A DNA stretch of 64,000 bases from Chelydra serpentina (Eukaryota > Chordata > Testudines > Chelydridae): positions 22,721,501 to 22,785,500 of the forward strand of contig JBAIAC010000026.1 of assembly GCA_037349315.1 (NCBI GenBank), in the 5' to 3' direction. The first letter of the stretch is position 1, and every line of letters begins with the position of its first letter. Position numbers and translations under genes: made by a program. Below are positions 33,419-44,861 of the stretch, piece by piece. The notes beneath the pieces are model-generated. The model saw only the letters and a program-made list of their open reading frames with translations, did not search any database and was not told the origin of the DNA.

Positions 33419-34576
33419 CAGGGCTGGGCAAACTATGGTCTGTGGGCAGGATCCTGCCCGCGAGCTGTTTTAAGATGGCCCTCAAGCTCCCGCTGGGGAG
33501 CGGGGTTGGAGGCCACACCACGCGGCTTGGCCCTGCTCTGGCCGGAGTGCTGGGTCGGGGGGGGTGCACCACCGTTCTGGCTGGGGTGCTGGGTCGGCGG
33601 GCACACCATACAGCTCGGCCCTGCTCCAGCTGGGGCGCTGGGTCGGGGGTCAGACCACGCGGCTCGGCCCCGCTCCAGCGCTCCGGCTATGGCATTGGGT
33701 CGGGGGCCACACCACCACGGCTCCCAGAAGCTGGACATGGCCCCACTTTGGCTCCTATGTGCTCCAATGGCCCCCTCCTGCACTCCAATGGGAGCTGTGG
33801 GGACAGTGCCTGTGGATGGGGCAGTGCGCAGAGCTCCCTGGCCGTGCCTCCACGTAGGAGCCAGAGAAGGGACATGCCACTTGAGGTAAGTGCCGCTCGG
33901 ACCCTGCACCCCTGAGCCTCTCCCCATGCCCCATCTCCTGTCCCAGCCCTCACAGACTTTAAGGTCAGAAGGGACCATTATGATCATCTAGTCCGACCTC
34001 CTGCACAATGCAGGCCACAGAATCTCACCCACCCACTCCTGGAATAATCCTCTCACCTATGTCTCAGATATTGAAGTCCTCAAATCATGGTTTAAAGACT
34101 TCAAGATGCAGAAAATCCTCCAGCAAGTGACCTGTGCCCCATGCTGCAGAGGAAGGCGAAAAACCTCCAGGGCCTCTGCCAATCTACCTTGGAGGAAAAT
34201 TCTTTCCCCACCCCAAATATGGTGATCAGCCCTGATCCTCCTCCCACTCTCCAAACCCCTCAATCCCAGCCTGGAGCACCCTCCTGCATCCCAAACGTCT
34301 CATCCCCAGCCCCACCCCAGAGCCCACACCCCCAACTGGAACCTGCACCCCTTCCCGCACCACTGCCCCAGCCCTGATCCCCCTCCTGATCTCTAAACCC
34401 CTTGGTCCAAGCCCAGAGCACCCTCCTACACCCAAAACTCCTCATCCCCAGCCCCACCTCAGAGTCTGCAACCAGAGCCCTCACCCCTCAACCCCAATTT
34501 TGTGAGCATTCATGGCCTGCCATATAATTTCTATTCCCCGATGTGGCCCTCGTGCCAAAAAGTTTGCCTATCCCTG
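33419..34576. mobile_element. hAT-type element with GC-rich minisatellites
   Basis: The ends are CAGGGCTGGGCAAACT and, reversed at the right, CAGGGATAGGCAAACT. The 8-bp target duplication is GGCTAAAT / GTCTAAAT (33411-33418, 34577-34584; 7 of 8). Inside are GC-rich units repeating GCTGGGTCGGGG and CTCGGCCC (33480-33720) and a second tandem block near 34240-34490 (CTCATCCCCAGCCCCACC twice). No transposase is seen. The longest open frame in the window (246 codons, 33149-33889) and several on both strands are products of this GC-rich repeat. Confidence 0.75.
33950..34225. mobile_element. LINE/SINE-like fragment nested in the hAT element
   Basis: GGGACCATTATGATCATCTA, then CGACCTCCTGCACAATGCAG, TCTCACCCACCCACTCCTGG and GTGATCAGC interrupt the hAT sequence. 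CAGCCCT occurs on both sides and may be its target duplication. A related but shorter copy is at 53165-53345. Confidence 0.6.
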
Positions 34577-35001
34577 GTCTAAATAATACATGGTGTAGTG
34601 ACCAATCAGAGGCTGTCATTTGGGGTTCTGGCCAAAGGAACGAATGAACTTAAACCCATGTTATAGCATGTACTTGAACAAAATCCTTAAAAAGGCTGAA
34701 GTCCTTGAAGTCCATTAGAGTCTTGATATTTCTAACACGTGCTCAGTGTCCATGGATTCTTAAGGGATAAATAATATTGTGTGAAGAATATATAGGACAA
34801 CGTGAACTTTGTAGTACTAATGATTGATACACGAGCTGAAGTAACCCTACAATTACAAAGTGGACACTCGATTGTTGCAGCATTTTTCTTTCACGTGGAG
34901 CCTGTCTATGCTCACTGAACTCAATGGAAATTATGCCATTGTCTTCCTCATGTGCAGGAGCAAGCCCACAGAGATCAGTCTCAGGGGTTAGCCCTAACAG
35001 G

Positions 35002-35105
35002 GGAAGCTACAAAGAGTCGTACAAAGACGTCTGTTAGTCTATAAGTTGCCACAGGACTCTTTGTAGCTTCTACAGATCCAGACTAACACGGCTACCCCTC
35101 TGATA
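35002..35105 (-). mobile_element. fold-back retroposon copy 4 (short arms)
   Basis: The target duplication CCTAACAGG lies at 34993-35001 and 35106-35114. Read on the minus strand, the head (AGAGGGGTAGCCGTGTTAGT) is followed by CTACAAAGAGTCCTGTGGC and TTATAGACTAACAGACG. An inverted arm of about 18-20 bp closes it (GACTCTTTGTAGCTTC on the minus strand). Confidence 0.78.
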
Positions 35106-35559
35106 CCTAACAGGAGAGACATCCTTGTTAGACTTGGCGTTTTCAGTGCAATATCCTTATCCTGGCAGTCTCAAGTACACATTTTTTTCCAATATCAAAA
35201 CGTCGTTGAAGAGAATAGGGAAACTCCTGCAATCATATTCTATAAACAGACTTTTCTCCTCTGTGTGCGTGCATACTCACACAAAGTTGGCTAACTTTGA
35301 GCTACAGCTGTTGAAGTGCATTTCCTAACAATGCAATCACTAAAAATCCTGGATATCACCAGTTAATCAATATTGACATCTGGACCAACCACACTTCATA
35401 TGCCTGTCCATCCACATGTCATCGCACCAGATTCACTCTTTCTCACCTTCTGCACAACAAACATCCTTTCACTTCAAACATATAATCACACCCAGTGCAT
35501 ACTTCCCATTCTTCAAATCATGCTAGCATGCACAGCCTTAACTCTTATCTCAATTTTCT

Positions 35560-36805
35560 TTAGGTAGAATTAACACAGACTTTCTCTGTGTCGGTCTTCA
35601 CTGCAGAGGATGTGGGGGAGATATCCACATCAGAGCTATTCTTTTTGGGTGACAAATTTGAAGTATTATCCTACACTGATGTGTCAATAGAAGAGGTTTT
35701 AGAACAAATTGCTTACATTAAACAGTACTAAGTCACCAGGACCAGAGGGTATTTAGCTAAGAGTTCTGAAGGAACTCAAATATGAAACTGCAGAACTACT
35801 AACTGTAGTATGTAACCTATCACTGAAACAAGCCTCTGCACCAGATGACTGGAAAGTAGCTAATGCAATGCTGATTTTGAAAAAGGGTTCCAGAAGTGAA
35901 CCTGGCAATTGCAGGACGGTGAGCCGAACTTCAGTACTGGGCAAATTGGTAGAAACTGTAGTAAGGAACAGAATGATCAGACACATAGATACATATGCTT
36001 TGCTGGGTAAGAGTCAACATGACTTTTGTAAAGGGAAGTCATGCCTTACCAATCTATAGAATTCTTTGAGTGTGTCACTGTGGATAGTTCTCTGAAAACT
36101 TCAGGTCAATGCACATCATCAGTGAAAAAGGCTAACAGAATGTTAGAAACTATTAGGAATGGGTTAGAAAGTAGAAGAGAAAATATCAAAACACTGCTAT
36201 ATGAATCCATGGTGTGCCCATGCCTTGAATACTGTGTCTAGTTCTCGGCACCCCATTTCAAAAAGGATACAGTGGAATTAGACACGGTTCAGAGAAGGGC
36301 AACAAAGAAGATTAAGGGTATGGAAAGATGTCCACATGAGGAGAGACTACAAAACTGTTCAGCTTAGAAAAGAAATGACTAAGCAGGGATATAATAGAAA
36401 AAGGGAAAAGAAAAGTGTTATTTGCCCTTTCCCACAATACAAAAACCAGGGGTCACCCAATTAAATTAATAGCAGGTTTAATACAAACAAGAGGAAATAT
36501 TTTTTTTACATAATGCACAATTAACCTGTGGAACTCATTGCCATGGGATGTTGTGATAACCAAAAGTATAACTGGAATTAAAAAGAACAGTATAAGTTCA
36601 TGGAGGATAGATCCATGAATGGCTATTACCAAGATGGTCAGGGATGTAACCCCATGCTAAGGGTGACCCTAGACCTCTGACTGTCAGAAGCCATGGGTGG
36701 AGCACTCCAATTGCCCTGCTCTGAACACTCCCCTTGAAGCTCTGGTAATGGCAACTGTTAGAAACAGGACACTGGTCTCACCCAGTATAGCAGTTCTTAT
36801 GTGTG
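35560..36805 (+). pseudogene. decayed CR1-type LINE, ORF2 pieces
   Basis: Frame pieces include KSPGPEG-like text, PDDWKVANAMLILKKGSRSE, then PGNCRTVSRTSVLGKLVETV and LLGKSQHDFCKGKSCLTNL. These are reverse-transcriptase blocks of CR1/L2-type ORF2. The catalytic FADD region is missing: the text jumps from SCLTNLxEFFE to ANRMLETIRNGLESRRENIK near the C-terminus. Several stops and frame changes make it a fossil. The 3' part ends near CACCCAGTATAGCAGTTCTTATG. Confidence 0.8.
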
Positions 36806-37725
36806 GAAGGAAGCAGCTCTCTAATAGGAGGAATGAGAAGGCTGCTAGGTACAGAATGGTCCACGTGGTACAGGGGAGGGAACTGATGACTAGCTTGGTA
36901 TTTCACAGCAAGACAAAGAGTCACTGTTTCTCCAGTGGATGGCCCTGGTGTTCAGAGGTGATGTGTGGGGGCAGCACTCGGGGTCACATTCCCCCTCCAG
37001 AGGTGCCGCTTGGCTTGTATTGAGCATGCTCAGTAACATCTGTTGAAGCCGCTGCCCTCACCCTGGCCCTCCTCCCCCCAATTGGCAGGCACAGGTCATC
37101 TCTGCTGGTATTTGTTGCTGGAGGTGTGTCCTGCAGCTGTGGACTATAACAGGTGTGCTGAAGCAGGACTTTCTGCTGCAGAGTCTAGAAGGTTCCTAGC
37201 TCCTCACACATCAAACAGCCTACTCCCCCGCAGGTGTCAGGCCACAGATACAGCTGCTAGCACACAGAGTTGCTATAGTGCGTTGTCATGGTAAATTCGT
37301 GAAACAAAACAAAAAACAGTTCCACATCAACGTAACAGACAACTCATCAAGATGCATCCTCAGAACACCATACTTTACATAAGGACAATGGAATGAAGGT
37401 GGTTTTTATTATTGTTTGGAGCTGGGTGGCTTGAGCATCATAACAAGGAATTTAGAAAGTGGGAGTATTTTACACCAGCCCTGCTAACGTGTTCACTCAC
37501 ATAGGAAAGAGCTGCTGTATTGTTACTTTGTTTAAAGAAGGAAAGCATTTCCAAGCCTGCCGCTCAACCAAGTCAAAATGCTAAGCCCCAAAACCTTCAT
37601 TTTGGTGTCATGTGGGTTCAGCTGAGATGGCATTTTATATATGCCTGCAATTCACACTGGTGTGTAAAATGTGGGTTGATCTGATATGGACCTTACTATT
37701 AGCCGCGTGATACTGGATGGTACAG

Positions 37726-37727
<2 letters not shown>

Positions 37728-37760
<33 letters not shown>
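37728..37760. repeat. (TC)n microsatellite
   Basis: About 16 TC dinucleotides, followed by ACCCACACACAAATAAAATA. Confidence 0.95.
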
Positions 37761-37763
<3 letters not shown>

Positions 37764-37847
37764 ACACACAAATAAAATAAAAAAATGGGCCAACTGGCAG
37801 TTCAGGGAACCAGTGCATGAGGGTGAAAAGGTGCAGCAGCTTAAAAT

Positions 37848-38163
37848 AGTACTGCTGCCAACACCAAACGTTCAAAAATCATGAGCCAGGCCCCCAAAAT
37901 CATGAGACTGGTTACAAAATCATGGGATTTTTAAAAAATCTATTTGAGTTCCTTTGATTTGCTCGCTGGTGTTTGAGCATTTAGTGTACACTTGGTTACA
38001 TTTTCAAGCATCTTTCCACAACCAGGGGCAGAAGCTTATTTTTCTTCTTTAAAAGAAAGCTGAGATTCCCGAGTAATAACTTTGTCTCCAGGAACCGTGG
38101 CTTTTAGAAAAACACTAAATATCATGAGATTTTGGATAAAATCACAAGAGTTGGCAACCCTGT
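37848..38163 (+). repeat. dispersed 300-bp repeat, copy A of three
   Basis: Shared ordered blocks are CAAAAATCATGAG, GGTTC/AGTTCCTTT...TTTGCxx, TTTTGAGC, AAAAGCTGAGATTC and AAAATCACAAGAGTTGGCAA. Further copies lie at 45905-46200 and 60937-61212. The ends are not sharply defined and I do not recognise the family. Confidence 0.6.
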
Positions 38164-39395
38164 TAAAACAGGGTTATTAAATCTGCCGTGGAACCAGAAT
38201 CTCACATAAAAAAAGCAGATTTTGCTAGTGTATTGGTATAGGAACTCAGTGAGTAGCTTCTGCAGTTGGCTAACTTCTATCTTGTAACAACATTGAATCT
38301 CTCAAATATTTTCCCCCGCATGACACCATTTTTAGTAGTAAAAACTACTAGGTTGCTTTACATTGGTGATTAATTGCACCTACACATACGTGACACTATC
38401 CTCTGAGGATGCATTAGAGTGCTACAATATCAGGATGAGGTAATCTCATGGTATCTCATTAAAAAAGTGGCAAAATCCAAGGCAGGAGCAGACTCAGAAT
38501 TTGATCCTATTTGTATTCAGGAAGGAACTCTGTGTGTATGTGTGTGTGCAAAGAAACAGATTAAAGATTGATTACAGAGTGCTGTTTAAGATTTCCCTTT
38601 GGATTTACAGCCTAGTACAAATTTACATCTTTTAAAATCAAATGATCCCTCTCCTCCCCTCCCCTCAAAAAGCAAACAAAGTGCTGCTGTATCTCAAAAT
38701 GATTAGTTTAAACTGTTTATTGAGTTAAATACATATTTATCACACAAGAATGTAGAAATATTCAAAATAGAATTTTCATCACCGTTTTGAAATGACTGAG
38801 TGCTGGATAGAATCACACACAAAAGGAATTCCTATTGGACATAGGCTAGAAGGATTGAAAAATAGGTAGAAATCTGGTTAATATTAAGTTTGTGGCAGAA
38901 CAGCCTTCTGGCTGACACTTGAGATCAGGACAGTGAAAATCTAATTAACATTCAAAATAACCTTCTCAAGGGAAGACAGCCACCCTGGGTGGAATGCTAA
39001 ACTAGTCTGAGGGAACCTGATGAGTCAAACTGGAACAAGAACAGCTATGCAAATAAACTGCCTTCTAAACAAGTGATGTGTTGCCAGGATCAGTGCATTA
39101 CTTTTGAGCGCTGCAGATCACATAAGAAAAAATTGGTACAATAAGACTGACTGCATAGAAATGGGTAATTTCAGGACAATGCCAAAAATACAATGGGTAT
39201 TGTGCCAGAGACAAATGTATGACAAGGTGCAGAACTTGAGTAAACTCCGTTATCCCTTGTTTTGACAGGGAAAAAAGGGCTGTGTGGCGGGTATGGCAAG
39301 GCAGGCTATTCACACCTATCTATCAAAGTAACCTGCGAGTATAACAGACACCCAAAGAAAGGAGGGGAAGCTTCACTGACACAGGGGTAGGTGAC
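38164..39395. other. no feature seen
   Basis: AT-rich intergenic or intron-1 DNA without recognised exons or repeats. Confidence 0.5.
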
Positions 39396-39770
39396 TCAGG
39401 CCATGTCTACACTACAAACTTTGGTTGATACAAGTTATGTTGGCATAAAGCCATCGCAGTTAGTGTATTGCTTGCGTATATGCATATTTGGCTCCGTGCG
39501 TCGGCATTGTGTGTGCTTACTGGGAGTGCTTGTGTCAATGCATGGTGCGGTGCACCATGGGTAGGTATCCCAGTGTACAACTTGCCATTGTTCAGTGCAC
39601 TGCCTTTTGGGAAGACTTGGCAATGTATCATTGGGCAGAAATGTGTTGTCCAGGGGTGACTGGGAGCAAGGGTCAACTTCCAAATGTGCAACTGTCTCCA
39701 TTCCATAATGTTATCTATATCCCATAATTTCTGTACCTTTTTTTCAAAATCCCACTAACCTGGGCCATTT
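39396..39770 (+). mobile_element. MITE-like sequence with GGCCATGTCTACACTACA start
   Basis: The left end is AGGCCATGTCTACACTACA, as in the MITE at 21178. The right end is uncertain. Four overlapping open frames on the two strands (39407-39727) lie inside it and look like shadows, not genes. Confidence 0.5.
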
Positions 39771-41627
39771 CTGACAGAAGCATGTAGCCTGCACAGCTCT
39801 GTACTACTGCTATATGCATTGAATGCATAGGATGCATGATCCTCCAGTATTTGCATAGGTGTAAGAAAAACCAAATCAGTGGGGAACGATTTCTTGGAGG
39901 ACAGATAGCTGTGGGACATAATGAGAACCAATTCCTGAAAGCATTTAAGCTTATGCTTAAGTGCTTTTCTTTATTTGGATGGACTGACTGCAGAATCAGG
40001 GCTTCAAATGTAGTCATAGTCCCTTTCTTCAACCAGCTGCACAATGTAGTTCTAGAAGGAAGAGTCTTCATAAGAGAGAAGGTGCTGGGCTTCCCCCCCC
40101 CGCCCAGGTTATTAACAGCCCAAATATAGATGCACTTTATACTGCAAGTGCAGCATTAGAACTGATGTGTTTCTCACTGCCTATGCAATGGTTGGAAGTT
40201 TCCACTTAAAAACTAGAGGATGTCTCAAATCAAAGTTGTTGTTGTTTTTTCTAATTGACAACCCTGCAAATTGCACCTGAGATCTGAAAATCGATCTGTT
40301 TCTGCTGGCTTTTGCATCATCACGAGTAATAATGATCCTAGCATTAAATCTTAGTTGACAATGTTGCTGATCCACGAGACTGATTAGAATCCAGCTTACT
40401 CTCATAGAGATGCATTGTCTCTGCATGGCTAACAGGATAAAACACTTGTTTTTGTCAATAAAATTAGTATATGTGGCTGAAAGTCACAGAAGGAGCAGAT
40501 TTGTTGAGTAGTGATTTTTAGTCCTTTTTCTGACCATAACTTTATTTTAAGAGCAACTTCAGAAAAATGACTGAGGAGTGCAGTTTATATCAAAACTAGA
40601 TTACATTAAAATCATGGTAAAATTAAATATTATATATAGCCCTTCTTTAGCTGAAATAGCACAGGACATTTTAATCTTTGATTAAGAATTAACTGGCTAC
40701 AATTTGTACTGGATTAATAGGTCTTGATGTAAGTGAGTCATACAAAACATAATTTATAGCGTTAATGGAGTTGTTCTGGGTCTCCCTTACTGTGAAGCTA
40801 CATAGTTGGAACAGGGAGAAAAATCTGTATAAAAGATGTATAAAGATCATGATGTATTGTTATACTTTGTACATACAGGTCAACATTTAGGTTTTCTTTC
40901 TTTCTTTCCGGGATCATTTTGATTCTAGTTTATAACATCTTTTGCTCAAATATTAAGGTGTGTTTTGGTTTAATTTGCCTATTCAGATTAGGATGATATT
41001 CTTGTTTGAGGCCTTTGTGTTGAAAAACTGTATGAATCATCCAAATACAAAATAATATGTAAATGGGTCCTTTGACTCCAACAGTAGCCTCCCTCTCTGC
41101 TCAGCACTCCTGTCATAGCTCAAGGTTGCTGCTATTTTCAGAAGCAGAAGGGATGGGCTAACATCCATCAGCTGACTTGCGCTTATATTCATGCTACTCA
41201 GCAAATTCATTATATGAGCTTCCAGTCTCTAGCTAATTGTCATCTTTTTACTGCACTAGTTAACTTGGGGATGATAAAATGCAAACCTTGCCTAGTGCCA
41301 CAAAAGAGAAAAACGAGAGGAGAGAAATGTAAAATCTTAAAGATTCTGTGCAAAGGAAGGTGTGAAAGTTAGGGAACTTCTTTTGGAATTGTGAATTAAT
41401 TTATTGTTTTTGTACTGAATTCAAATCCTACTGATGAAAGGCTTGAGTTCACTTTATCATTGCGGCTTTCATGTTGACTAGGGGACATTAAGTGACAGTT
41501 AATTTACCACCCAGCTTTCCTTACTCACTAATCCAGCATAACAGGCAGCCCAGCTGTGCGGCTGGAAGAACTGGGAGCATTACTATCAACAGATGGGAAA
41601 CAGCATGGTCAAACTATGACGAAGCAC
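39771..41627. other. no gene; C-run and AT-rich DNA
   Basis: Overlapping open frames on opposite strands at 39715-40129 match nothing I know and lack splice or homology support. The rest is AT-rich. Confidence 0.45.
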
Positions 41628-41639
41628 ACTGAAGAAAAG

Positions 41640-41844
41640 AAGCGACAAAGGGTCCTGTGGCACCTTATAGACTAACAGAGGTATTGAAGCATAAGCTTTC
41701 GTGGGTGAATACCCACTTCTTCGGACGAAGAAGTGGGTATTCACCCATGAAAGCTTATGCTTCAATACCTCTGTTAGTCTATAAGGTGCCACAGGACCCT
41801 TTGTCGCTTCTACAGATCCAGACTAACACGGCTACCCCTCTGAT
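41640..41844 (-). mobile_element. fold-back retroposon copy 5 (172-bp near-perfect palindrome)
   Basis: The target duplication ACTGAAGAAAAG / ACTGAGGAAAAG (11 of 12) lies at 41628-41639 and 41845-41856. Arms 41639-41723 and 41726-41810 are reverse complements with one mismatch and a 2-base centre. A single-copy head (GTATCAGAGGGGTAGCCGTG on the minus strand) occupies the right end. Open frames on the two strands (41586-41792 and 41657-41917) give almost the same peptide because of the palindrome; neither is a gene. Confidence 0.87.
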
Positions 41845-41934
41845 ACTGAGGAAAAGGAAAGAGAGACAGATGGCAGTGTGGTGTAAGGACAGGGCCAAGG
41901 AGCTGGCCTCTTGGTAATATGGCAGTGAGCACAG

Positions 41935-42135
41935 TATAAATGCCTGAAACCCAGCTAGTCAGGAGACCTGGTTTCTATTCTAGACTCTACCATCTGACCT
42001 TGGACAAGATACTGAACCTCTGTATATCTCAGTTTTCCATCTCTAAACCAGGGCCAATACTAACCTTTCCAAAGTGCTTGAGGTCATCTGGTAAAGGGCA
42101 TTAAATAAATACAAAGCATCATTATTATTATTCTC
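41935..42135 (+). mobile_element. MIR-type SINE
   Basis: GGAGACCTGGTTTCTATTCT, then TGACCTTGGACAAGATACTG, ATATCTCAGTTTTCCATCTC and AAAGTGCTTGAGGTC follow the MIR core and tail order. Confidence 0.65.
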
Positions 42136-42551
42136 CTTCCAAATTTGAAAGGTGGTGGGCAAGAGTAGTAGATACAGTAACAGCATTTGCCTGATCCTTT
42201 TTATACGTTCAAAATCCTTCATTACTGACGAGTCCCTCTTTTTTACCTAGTAGTGTCCTGACTGTGAAAGAAAGCTTCTTTGGCAATCAGGATGCTGTTG
42301 TATTAATCAGAGATACTATGGACCAAGTCAGTGAATTGTGTTTTATTCATTTCCATGGAAATAGTATAGTTTTCATGTCTTTATGAAAAAGTAATGCTCT
42401 CTGGGTCTAAATAACTGAGAAAGCAGGACAAGTGAATGAATGGGCAGTGTTCTGGAGGTTCTTTAAATACTGTAATTTGTAAACTTTCTCATTTAAAGTA
42501 TCAGATTTACGTTTATTAGATTCCTTGGTGTCCTTCATGTATGGAAACGTC

Positions 42552-42611
42552 TTGAGGCAAAATTCTCCTTGGACTGTCCCTATAAAATAAGGACATCTGG
42601 TCACCCTAGGT
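42552..42611 (-). mobile_element. truncated MITE with GGTGACCAGATGTCC end
   Basis: The plus-strand GGACATCTGGTCACCCTA is the right end of the TAGGGTGACC family (compare 52007-52130), preceded by GACTGTCCCTATAAAATAA. The other end is absent. Confidence 0.6.
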
Positions 42612-43018
42612 CTACCCCATTGAACCATAGGACAGCAGCCATTTGCCTGGGAGCCTGGCTTCAATCTAATTAAAAACAGTGGGAGACAGAGGCTGACTTT
42701 ATTAAGGCCAGCCTCACTTCCACAATCAGATAGACTAATGGCAGCCATCTTGCTGATTTTAGCCCCAGTGACAGTAATAGCAGCTGATGGCCATTTTGAA
42801 TAAAGGAGAATTCATGAGTTGGTGCCTTTCATCATGTTTTAATGAGACAGGCTGAAAAAACCACACAAATTGCTAGAGTCATGACACAGTCTTGAGAGTT
42901 GACAATACTGAGATTTGGTAATTGGGGAGAGCCTTTACCTACACATCACTAGTTCAAAATCAGCCTTGGTCAGCAGGAAGTGTAAATAGCTTAAAATCTG
43001 CCTGTTCTGTGAACTCCT

Positions 43019-43768
43019 CTACAGATGTGGTCTGTCCATAGCAAGAGGTACATTAGCAGGGCAGTATGGGGAGGTCTGTATTGCCATTCTTATTAATGTA
43101 CCTACATTATGGATAATTTTCTTCAGTTCTACCAGCTCATGTGCACTAAATTCATGTTTTGCTTTCGTTTTCTCTACGGTATTCTCTCCAGTGAACATAT
43201 GAGTTCCGTCTTTCTTCTTGCAATGTCTTGCTGCAGAGCGAAGGCCTGCTGAGAGAGTTTTCTGTTCTTTCATTGCCATGGCTGGAGTTCTGATTTAAGG
43301 AGCTGATTTAAGGAGCTGCCACTCTGATCCTGGCAGAAGATATCACTTGACTCTGAAGTGTGTTGAGGCATTGATCATAGTTTGTAAAGAAACTGCAGAA
43401 GCAAGGATGCAGAATGACGTGTGGTACATACACATTTGCTTGAAAACCTTTTCATTACTATCCAGGCTCAATTTACTGGGAAAGATGGTGAGAATGGTTT
43501 CTGAGTAGGCTAGTGAAGGAGGCTGTATGATGAATTCCAACAAATCAGTGATTGGTGGCCACAGAAAACTGGACCAGAAGTAAAAGGATCCAATCTTACA
43601 CTTCCTATGCAGCCAAAATTCCCATGGATGGAGCCCAGAGGTAGTGATGTATTTCCACAAGATGGGTATTTGGGCAGGATTGGTGTTACACATTTTCATT
43701 GTGATACTGTATATCCTACACAAACTTATGATTTCAGATACTCGGTGAACACAATCATCCATCTGCAA
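43019..43768 (-). other. two unrecognised minus-strand open frames
   Basis: Frames of 86 codons (43019-43279) and 141 codons (43343-43768) follow each other on the minus strand. The first reads KHEFSAHELVELKKIIHNVG and is charged; the second is rich in S, I and F. I recognise no domain, and no splice sites, start context or homology support expression. They could be part of an old transposon, a decayed retrocopy or chance. Confidence 0.25.
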
Positions 43769-43815
43769 AAGGCAGATGACAGGGGATGCTGACAGGTGTT
43801 TCTACCTGGTGGTGA

Positions 43816-44330
43816 GGTGAGGGAATATCTCAGTGGTTTGAGCATTAGCCTGCTAAACCCAGGGTTGTGAGTTCAATCCTTGAAGGAGCCATCTAGGGAT
43901 ATGGGGCAAAAATCTGTTGGATGATTTAATTGGGGATTGGTCCTGCTTTGAGCAGGGGGGTTGGACTAGATCAGGGGTTTCAAACACGCAGCCCGCGGAC
44001 CACATGCGGCCCGCGGAGTTATTTCCTGCGGCCTGCCATAGGCGCCAACTCCACTGGCAGCCAAGCTCCAAACATTACTGAGTGTTTATATTTTATTAAA
44101 ACTCCTCTTTGCATTACAGTTTTTAAAAAGTTAATACATTGACTTTTAATAGAATACTATATTACTCTTCATTTTTGACTATACTTTTGTATACAAAGGA
44201 AACAAAGGTTTCAGTGATGTGGCCCTCGGGCCAATTTACTAGTTCTCATGTGGCCCTCATGGTAATTTGAGTTTGAGATCCCTGGACTAGATGATCTCCT
44301 GAGGTCCCTTCCAACCCTGATATTCTATAA
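43816..44330 (+). mobile_element. tRNA-derived SINE copy 2, split by a hAT insertion
   Basis: A/B-box half and middle at 43816-43971 (ATATCTCAGTGGTTTGAGCA, GTGAGTTCAATCC, TGGTCCTGCTTTGAGCAGGG) and tail at 44285-44330 (GGACTAGATGATCTCCTGAG, TTCCAACCCTGATATTCTAT). The SINE reads through once the insert and one target copy are ignored. The SINE also carries an extra ATCTGTTGGATGATTTA stretch near 43911. Confidence 0.85.
43972..44284 (+). mobile_element. non-autonomous hAT element nested in a SINE
   Basis: A 313-bp insert. The terminal inverted repeats are CAGGGGTTTCAAAC and, reversed at the right, CAGGGATCTCAAAC. A perfect 8-bp target duplication, GACTAGAT, lies at 43964-43971 and 44285-44292, exactly inside the SINE tail. 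The body has CGCAGCCCGCGGACCACATG and GTGGCCCTCGGGCCAATTTA. It has no coding capacity. Confidence 0.9.
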
Positions 44331-44861
44331 TACATTATTTTTGTATAATTATTCTGTGTAGGCCGATACACACACACACTCTAGTACTGTAGCATCCATG
44401 GCAAAGAAAGTATTTCTAACCACTTCTAATATTTAGTATTATGCATAATGTGAGAGTACAAATGAGAATTTCAACGTGTGCAGTGTGCGAGTCTGATCCT
44501 GCTACCATTGACATTTGCCAGAGACTGCAGTGGAAGCAGGATTAGGCCTTGTGCTTTTCATTTAGTTTTTCTAAAATTAATATTGCTCTTATAGTTTGCG
44601 TGAAGGTTTATATGCTCTTTAATAAATGTATAAAAACAAACTGTTCTCCTAATTAACATAGAAGTATCTGACATATATCTGTCTTGGCCCCAATTATAGC
44701 AGAATCTAAAGCATCTCATGCATTTATGCTCACAGCACCCCTTGTGAGGTAAGGAAGTGCTATTATTCCCATCTTGCACATGTTAGGGCCTTGTCTTCAC
44801 TACAAACAAGTGTACTTTTGAGTTACCTTTCTTGAGTTAAGAACATGCCGTTTTTGTAGTG

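Noticed and set aside
33430..33730. CpG island/promoter upstream of exon 2
   Set aside because: The GC-rich block lies between hAT ends with a target duplication and consists of tandem units, so it is transposon sequence; exon 2 also lacks a start.
33149..33987. Open frames of 246 and 184 codons on opposite strands
   Set aside because: They run through GC-rich minisatellite units of a hAT element; composition explains the lack of stops. No domain is seen.
41586..41917. Two open frames on opposite strands with almost the same peptide (MAPYRLTEVLKHKLSW...)
   Set aside because: They are the two faces of one palindromic insertion, not genes.
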